Assembly (NCBI GenBank): GCA_023412765.1
Contig: JAEZBX010000115.1
Location: 1-45,259 of the forward strand
Reading direction: 5' to 3'
DNA: 45,259 nt
Source of the DNA: Bacteroidota bacterium
GTDB lineage: Bacteria > Bacteroidota > Bacteroidia > Cytophagales > Cyclobacteriaceae
Position numbers and translations under genes: made by a program. This document shows positions 41,701 through 45,259 of this stretch, piece by piece (within the stretch, counting starts at the first letter, position 1; every line of letters begins with the position of its first letter). Under the pieces are notes generated by a model. The model made no database searches. It had not been told where the DNA came from and worked only from the letters and a program-made list of their open reading frames with translations.

Positions 41701-43164
41701 GCGGCTGTCTTCCGTTACAGTCAAAACGTGGTTTCCGCATATAGTGTTAACGTTGTCCCGCTGATGCTTATAGTGTGTAAACGTTGACGTTTTTCGATCA
41801 AGCTTATTTAGCCCCCCGCCGTCAGTACCAATCCACAAGTTATCCCGGCTGTCCTCGTAGATTGATAATACCAGGTTGTTGCTAAGACTATTGGGAGAAG
41901 AATTATGGCGATAGTGGGTAAATTTTTTATCTGTATTGACTAGGTTGATGCCATCGTTGAAGGTACCAATCCACATGTTTCCAATATTATCTTTAAATAA
42001 AATATAGATCGAATTATCGCTGATGCTTCCTCGATCTATGTCGTCATGTCGATATCGGGTAAATTCATTGTTTGATGCATCGAAAACGGTGAGGCCACCA
42101 TTTTCAGTTCCAATCCACAGTTTACCGTGCGGACCTTCACGGATAAATTGAACGGCATTGTGTGACAGGCTGTTCTCATCCTTAGGGTTGTGCCTAAAAT
42201 GTTGGAAGGTTCCTTTCTCTGGATCAAAGAGATCGAATCCAGCTCCATAGGTTCCAACCCACATTCTGTTTTTCGAGTCCACGGTTATTGTCCTTACGCT
42301 ATTGCTAGCTATGGACGTCGCATCTGCTGGATCGTTCTTGAAGGCTCTGAATTTGTTTGTTTTTCTTTCGAACACATTCAATCCGCCGCTACCAGTAGCC
42401 ACCCAGATGTTATGGTTTGGATCTTCAAACAGGTCGCGAATCTCATTGTCGCTGATACTTCCTGGATCTTTCCTTGTGAATTGAAACCGTGTGATTTTTT
42501 TTGTTGAGGGGTTTAGCAAGTTCAACCCGCCGTTATTAGTTCCTATCCAGATATTGCCTTCATAATCCTCAAGCAAACAATAGACGAAATCATCTGAAAT
42601 TGAATTCGGATCTGTTGGGTCGAACCGATAGCGCGTAAACTTTTCGGTATCAGGATCAAACATATTTAATCCGCCGCCCCAGGTTGCTATCCAAATGTTT
42701 CCGTGCTTGTCCTCGATGATGCGCCAAAGGTTGTTATGACTGAGGCTAGCTGGATCATCAGACTTGGTTTTGTATATCGTGAATTTATAGCCGTCATATT
42801 TGTTCAGACCATCGTGTGTGGCAAACCACATGAAACCATTTCGGTCTTGTAGTATACCCTTTACGTTGCTATGTGAAAGCCCCTCGCGAATTCCAAGGTG
42901 TTCAAATTTCAGATTCTTCTGCTGCGCAATCGCTGGCAGCGAAAGTAGGAAGGCAAAAATAAGTGCGGCAAAATATGGAGTACTGTTTCGATTATTTAAA
43001 AGTAAACACGTGAGTAGACCCGACCCGTGAATTAACTTCAGGCTGTATTGCGTAAGACTTTTGGCAGATAGGTTTCTTAATCTTCTGGCCACAGTATTAA
43101 CGATATAAAAATCAAGGATTGAATTAACCTCTTTTTCTTTTGATATTCTCCTGGAGTCTACCAC
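38722..43164 (-). CDS. Hybrid two-component sensor: propeller sensor, histidine kinase, two receiver domains
   Basis: A 1480-aa one-piece signalling protein. After a signal-type segment (FAALIFAFLLSLPAIAQQ, about 65-82) come about 14 Reg_prop blades forming a two-propeller periplasmic sensor (repeated GNIWIGTNNGGLNLL-like units) to about residue 790, a Y_Y_Y domain, a transmembrane helix near 870-890 (VLIVSVVLGTAVYFV), a coiled coil, HisKA (ATMSHEIRTPMNGVIG, H975), a full HATPase (GTGLGLIICEKLVGL), then REC1 (KKILVVDDNKTNRD, acceptor in VITDMQMPGTDG) and REC2 (LRILIAEDNPVNQ, acceptor in LMDVQMPEMDG). There is no DNA-binding domain, unlike classic Bacteroides polysaccharide sensors, so output must go through a phosphorelay. 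Start uncertain: GTG 43164, or GTG 43092. Confidence 0.92.
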   Translation of the reverse strand: MVDSRRISKEKEVNSILDFYIVNTVARRLRNLSAKSLTQYSLKLIHGSGLLTCLLLNNRNSTPYFAALIFAFLLSLPAIAQQKNLKFEHLGIREGLSHSNVKGILQDRNGFMWFATHDGLNKYDGYKFTIYKTKSDDPASLSHNNLWRIIEDKHGNIWIATWGGGLNMFDPDTEKFTRYRFDPTDPNSISDDFVYCLLEDYEGNIWIGTNNGGLNLLNPSTKKITRFQFTRKDPGSISDNEIRDLFEDPNHNIWVATGSGGLNVFERKTNKFRAFKNDPADATSIASNSVRTITVDSKNRMWVGTYGAGFDLFDPEKGTFQHFRHNPKDENSLSHNAVQFIREGPHGKLWIGTENGGLTVFDASNNEFTRYRHDDIDRGSISDNSIYILFKDNIGNMWIGTFNDGINLVNTDKKFTHYRHNSSPNSLSNNLVLSIYEDSRDNLWIGTDGGGLNKLDRKTSTFTHYKHQRDNVNTICGNHVLTVTEDSRKNIWVGTWGNGLTIFNPEKNTYKHFKQTNDGKGLRSNNVWNIFEDSEKLVWIGTYGGGIHSYDPATGKFTNYSSVPDDPESLSLNNVYYITEDDRGYIWIATDGGGINRFDKKTNKFKRFTHDQSANSLSHNRVISIQKAKDGNLWICTNQGLNHLDVTREVFTAYEVKDGLPADAILGILQDDEGKLWISSSKGVSKFDPVTKQVQNFTTADGLQGGDLSQAFCKSRSGAMYFGGKGGFSEFYPDRVASLPYEPPLVFTGFDIFNKPAFTSSDPSIRSVLEKPIYHTKEITLSYQHSVFSIQFASLNYTRPEHRRYAYLLEGFDKEWNLLRESHSATYTNLDPGEYTFKVKGLNNEGTWSSQMAELKITIVPPFWKTWWFQVLIVSVVLGTAVYFVRVRLYLIEKQKNELELQVKLRTEEVMRQKERLEVQAKDVQILNDQLQAQTEFLQTVNTELEKQKEEAEKARQDAERANQAKSTFLATMSHEIRTPMNGVIGMASLLNETSLTPEQAEYAETIRSSGESLLSIINDILDFSKIESGKMELDHQNLDLRLCIEEVLDLFAAKAASTGLDLLYQINYDVPTMIVGDALRIKQVLMNLVGNAIKFTKEGEIFVGVEVKDHKEDDYELTFTIRDTGIGIEQDKIERLFKAFSQVDSSTTRKYGGTGLGLIICEKLVGLMGGTIQVESVPAVGTTFTFSIRTTASRSSFLNYVHFNTDGLQGKKILVVDDNKTNRDILQTQLLHWKFQPTVACSAEEALKFLAEENDFELVITDMQMPGTDGVGLAQNIRQENPTLPILLLSSIGNEQKKQFEHLFSQILTKPVKQKVLSKAIASHLKKTIKPGLRGETVSGKLTEDASAHIPLRILIAEDNPVNQTLAVRTLQKLGYETSVAENGVIALQELQRSSYDMILMDVQMPEMDGLEATRIIRQDPNLQPIIIAMTANAMTEDKEACLQAGMDDYISKPIRMDQLVQTLSKWAQFIQNRKKQVS

Positions 43165-43463
43165 AATTCCCCCTGCTTCTTTCTTAAAATATTACGTCGA
43201 CATTTCCTCGCAATTCACCTCGAATTCGCTAAAGAAATTGGTATAAGTACGCCGCATGCTTTGCTTTCTCAGAACAGCTTACGGTTTTCAGTTGCTTTGC
43301 TCTTTCGTCCCCTAATTGATCCCTCTGCTTGGGAAAGCAGGTAAATTTCATCAATTGGATCTTCTCAAATTGTTGCTTGTTTTGAATATTCCTACAAGCG
43401 ATATTTTCTAAAGGTTGTGCTAACATTTAATCCGCTAAAATCTACAGCTAATCGGGAAAAATA

Positions 43464-43481
43464 TTACATCGGTCGATGTAA
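43464..43481. promoter_or_regulatory. Palindrome TTACATCG-GT-CGATGTAA
   Basis: Perfect 8-bp arms with a 2-bp centre, typical of a dimeric regulator's site. It is 300 bp upstream of the hybrid kinase start and about 100 bp from the MITE-like element. The gene it controls, if any, is unclear. Confidence 0.5.
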
Positions 43482-43580
43482 ATTGGAGAGGTCTGGCCCG
43501 GGTTGCGACGCTGTGTCCAGCTCATTATGTCACCAAATCAGATTGACTGTGCATCGATGAACAGGAGCGAGGAATAATTA

Positions 43581-43765
43581 GGGCCCGCTGAAAAAGTGGA
43601 TAGGTACCGGAAACTTGTCAAGGATTGATAACAGAATTAAGTACATGCAAATATTTAGATAGCGTTCTTTTTTTCTTGCACCTACTTTCTACGGCCTCAA
43701 GGAAGTTCTCTTTTAGAGTTAGTTCAGCGTTTTGATTTTCATTTTTCATTTTTTCAGCAGGCCCT
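43581..43765. mobile_element. MITE-like element with 19-bp terminal inverted repeats
   Basis: The left end (from 43581) AGGGCCCGCTGAAAAAGTG and the right end read inward from 43765, AGGGCCTGCTGAAAAAATG, match at 17 of 19 positions. AATT flanks both sides (43577-43580 and 43766-43769), consistent with a 4-bp target duplication. The 185-bp interior has only a 43-codon minus-strand ORF (43618-43749) starting inside the right repeat, with no recognised domain. It looks like a non-autonomous derivative of an insertion sequence; the parent transposase is not in the window. The right AATTA supplies the stop codon of the phosphodiesterase gene. Confidence 0.6.
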
Positions 43766-43767
43766 AA

Positions 43768-45018
43768 TTACCTGCTTGATTTACCTTTTTCCATAATAGG
43801 CATCAGCACTTCCCGCTTGCCATCGATTGGAGGTACGGGCAGCCCGAGGAGCTCAGCGATAAAGGGATAGATGTGAATGTTTTCAAACGCAGAGATGGTA
43901 CTACCGCGCTTTATCCCTGGGCCCATTGCGTAGAAAATTCCCTTCATGTTTTCTACAACGGTCGGGTCATATCCGTGCACGCCGATTGATTGCTCCGTCT
44001 TGCGTTTCGAAAGATAAACCGCTCGCGGTTCATCAACAAGATACGAACCTGGATTAGCCGTTATAAGTAAATCGCCAGCACGAGATGTTTTATAATGCCA
44101 GTGACCAGGAAAATCCTGTTGTTTGATCACTGAATATTTTCCCTCACCTTTTTTTAGAACCGTGTACAGTGAATCAATTTTTTTCTTTTTGGATAAGTAA
44201 AGGTGAGCCTGAGTCCCTGCGTTAGATACCCGTACCGTTGTGTCGCTCCGATTCATGATTTCGTCCAGGAAAACATACGATTCGGGGATGTTTTTCAATT
44301 CCTCCATACCATGATCAGAAATTACAATCGTATATACAGGCAACTTGATTTCTTTGACCATTTTCATGAGAATACCAAGATTTCGGTCAGCGTTCATTAC
44401 AGCTTCTCTGGTTTGTTCTGAATCAGGCCCATAGAGATGACCTTCGTGGTCAGGAGAGGAGAAATACAATGTAATGAAGTGTGGCCTGTCATTTTCAGGA
44501 AGCTTTAACCACGATATAACTTGCTGAATTCGAACCGAGTCGGGAAGTGATTCATCATAATCGAAATGATAGTCAGGCCTCAGGTCAGCTAATGTCAACT
44601 CAGAGCCTATCCAAAACATGGACGCTGACTTAATTCCATGCTTACGCGCCAGGTTCCAAAGTGGTATGCCGCTGTAGTAATAGGGATCTGTTACCCTATT
44701 ACGATTTTTCATTTCGTAATACTCTTTTCTCGCCGGATCATAAAAAGCGTTATCGACCAGGCCATGCGTGCCGGGATACAACCCTGTGACTATACTGTAG
44801 TGATTCGGAAATGTTTTGCTCGGAAACGAGGGTATAAGACCGTCAGCTTTCGCCCCCAGTCGCATTAGTTCTTTGAAATGCGGGGCGTCAAATTTCTCCG
44901 CATAGTCAAATCGGAATCCGTCAAAAGAAACCAATAGAACGTAAGGAGTTTCTTTTGGCTGGCCCAGGGCAAGTCCGGAAAAGAGAAGCGCGATCAGTAG
45001 GAGGGTACAACATTTCAT
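43768..45018 (-). CDS. Ectonucleotide pyrophosphatase/phosphodiesterase (NPP) family protein
   Basis: A 416-aa alkaline-phosphatase-superfamily enzyme. The ATG at 45018 gives a signal peptide (MKCCTLLLIALLFSGLALG); the longer frame from 45075 only translates repeat DNA. Zinc and nucleophile motifs are intact: LLVSFDGFRFDY, the threonine nucleophile in FPSKTFPNHYSIVTGLYPG, PDHEGHLYGPDS, the metal ligands in VISDHGMEEL and GVHGYDPT. NPPs hydrolyse nucleotide pyrophosphate or phosphodiester bonds, or choline phospholipids; the exact substrate is unclear. It probably salvages nucleotides or phosphate in the periplasm. Its stop codon lies at the border of the MITE-like element, so the original C-terminus may have been slightly different. 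Confidence 0.9.
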   Translation of the reverse strand: MKCCTLLLIALLFSGLALGQPKETPYVLLVSFDGFRFDYAEKFDAPHFKELMRLGAKADGLIPSFPSKTFPNHYSIVTGLYPGTHGLVDNAFYDPARKEYYEMKNRNRVTDPYYYSGIPLWNLARKHGIKSASMFWIGSELTLADLRPDYHFDYDESLPDSVRIQQVISWLKLPENDRPHFITLYFSSPDHEGHLYGPDSEQTREAVMNADRNLGILMKMVKEIKLPVYTIVISDHGMEELKNIPESYVFLDEIMNRSDTTVRVSNAGTQAHLYLSKKKKIDSLYTVLKKGEGKYSVIKQQDFPGHWHYKTSRAGDLLITANPGSYLVDEPRAVYLSKRKTEQSIGVHGYDPTVVENMKGIFYAMGPGIKRGSTISAFENIHIYPFIAELLGLPVPPIDGKREVLMPIMEKGKSSR

Positions 45019-45026
45019 AGAAACAT

Positions 45027-45048
45027 GAAATTGGAAATTTGAAAATTG
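45027..45048 (-). repeat. Degenerate GAAATT(T/G) heptamer array
   Basis: GAAATTG, GAAATTT, GAAAATTG on the plus strand, just upstream of the phosphodiesterase start. It is the reverse complement of the AATTTCC family at 37724-37744. Confidence 0.55.
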
Positions 45049-45097
45049 AGCCCCCTGCTCACAATGTGACACCACTTACAACTAATCTCACCGCTTC

Positions 45098-45151
45098 CCA
45101 CTTACTACTACTTACTACTACTTACCACTACTTACCACTTACTACTTACTA
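45098..45151 (-). repeat. TAAGTAG/TAAGTGG array overlapping a stop codon
   Basis: On the plus strand CCACTTA/CTACTTA-type units with some 3-bp CTA insertions. Read on the minus strand it begins with the TAG stop of the lysine-rich gene and continues TAAG-TAG-TAAG-TGG. It is the same heptamer family as 237-271 in opposite orientation. Confidence 0.8.
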
Positions 45152-45259
45152 CCTCTTCTTCCCCTTCAATTTCTTCGACGGAGCCTTCCTCGCAACTTTC
45201 TTAACAACCTTCTTGGAGGCTGCCTTCTTTGGTGTAACCTTCCTGGCTGTTGTCTTCTT
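45149..45259 (-). CDS. C-terminal tail of a lysine-rich, histone H1-like protein (partial)
   Basis: The last 36 codons of a minus-strand gene running off the right edge. The translation is KKTTARKVTPKKAASKKVV and then KKVARKAPSKKLKGKKR, a Lys/Ala/Pro-rich tail like those of histone H1 and of bacterial proteins with H1-like DNA- or RNA-binding tails. The globular part, if any, is outside the window, so the protein cannot be named. Its TAG stop is the first triplet of the TAAGTAG array. Confidence 0.7.
   Translation of the reverse strand, partial: KKTTARKVTPKKAASKKVVKKVARKAPSKKLKGKKR

Larger units (their letters stand above)
43165..43767. other. 603-bp intergenic region
   Basis: Leader of the hybrid kinase gene, a perfect palindrome at 43464-43481, and a MITE-like element at 43581-43765. 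A 65-codon minus-strand ORF (43229-43426) shows no recognisable motif and is not called. Confidence 0.6.

Noticed and set aside
43229..43426. 65-codon minus-strand ORF in the intergenic gap
   Set aside because: No motif, membrane helix or signal peptide, and no promoter or terminator I could tie to it. Not enough to call a gene.

Overview
The window looks like a chromosomal segment of a gliding or type IX secretion (T9SS) Bacteroidota, most probably a Cytophagales relative. The evidence is two PorP/SprF-family barrels, two giant adhesins ending in the gliding-motility-associated C-terminal (CHU_C, type B sorting) domain, a carboxypeptidase-regulatory-like outer-membrane protein, a propeller-type hybrid histidine kinase, TAnnTTTG promoter elements, and no clear Shine-Dalgarno sites. 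No rRNA, tRNA, CRISPR array or prophage was seen.

Layout. Positions 1-166 hold the start of an outer-membrane protein gene (minus strand). Positions 400-12516 hold a minus-strand T9SS cluster, in transcription order: PorP/SprF with a SPOR-like tail, 1077-aa CHU_C adhesin, 2126-aa SprB-repeat adhesin, PorP/SprF. A PorT-like barrel gene and a Ppx/GppA phosphatase follow (12754-14440). Positions 14690-20106 are a methionine/one-carbon cluster: a SAM-I riboswitch, methionine synthase split into two genes, then metF. A four-helix-bundle gene framed by inverted octamer arrays is wedged between metH and metF. Positions 20146-23082 encode a TPR protein with an orphan kinase dimerisation domain and a GT4 glycosyltransferase. 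Positions 23093-25450 are a minus-strand GH26 mannanase/galactonate dehydratase pair.

Positions 25661-32878 are a plus-strand catabolic cluster made almost entirely of exported or membrane proteins: SelA-like PLP enzyme, sugar dehydrogenase-cytochrome c fusion, RidA, cog3964-type amidohydrolase, HGSNAT-like acyltransferase and GH18. One reading is an extracytoplasmic oxidative route for amino sugars or a related acylated amino/hydroxy acid; this is inference. Then come xseAB, a complete TPR histidine kinase, a methyltransferase with a lipoprotein signal, a small membrane-protein transcription unit, a 1480-aa hybrid sensor kinase, a small MITE-like element, a nucleotide pyrophosphatase/phosphodiesterase, and the lysine-rich tail of a gene cut by the right edge.

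The most unusual signals are three. First, the four-helix-bundle gene with inverted octamer arrays in the metH-metF junction has the architecture of a 23S rRNA intervening sequence but sits in a protein operon. Second, related short heptamer arrays abut several stop codons. Third, the SAM riboswitch has a readable, apparently translational expression platform.
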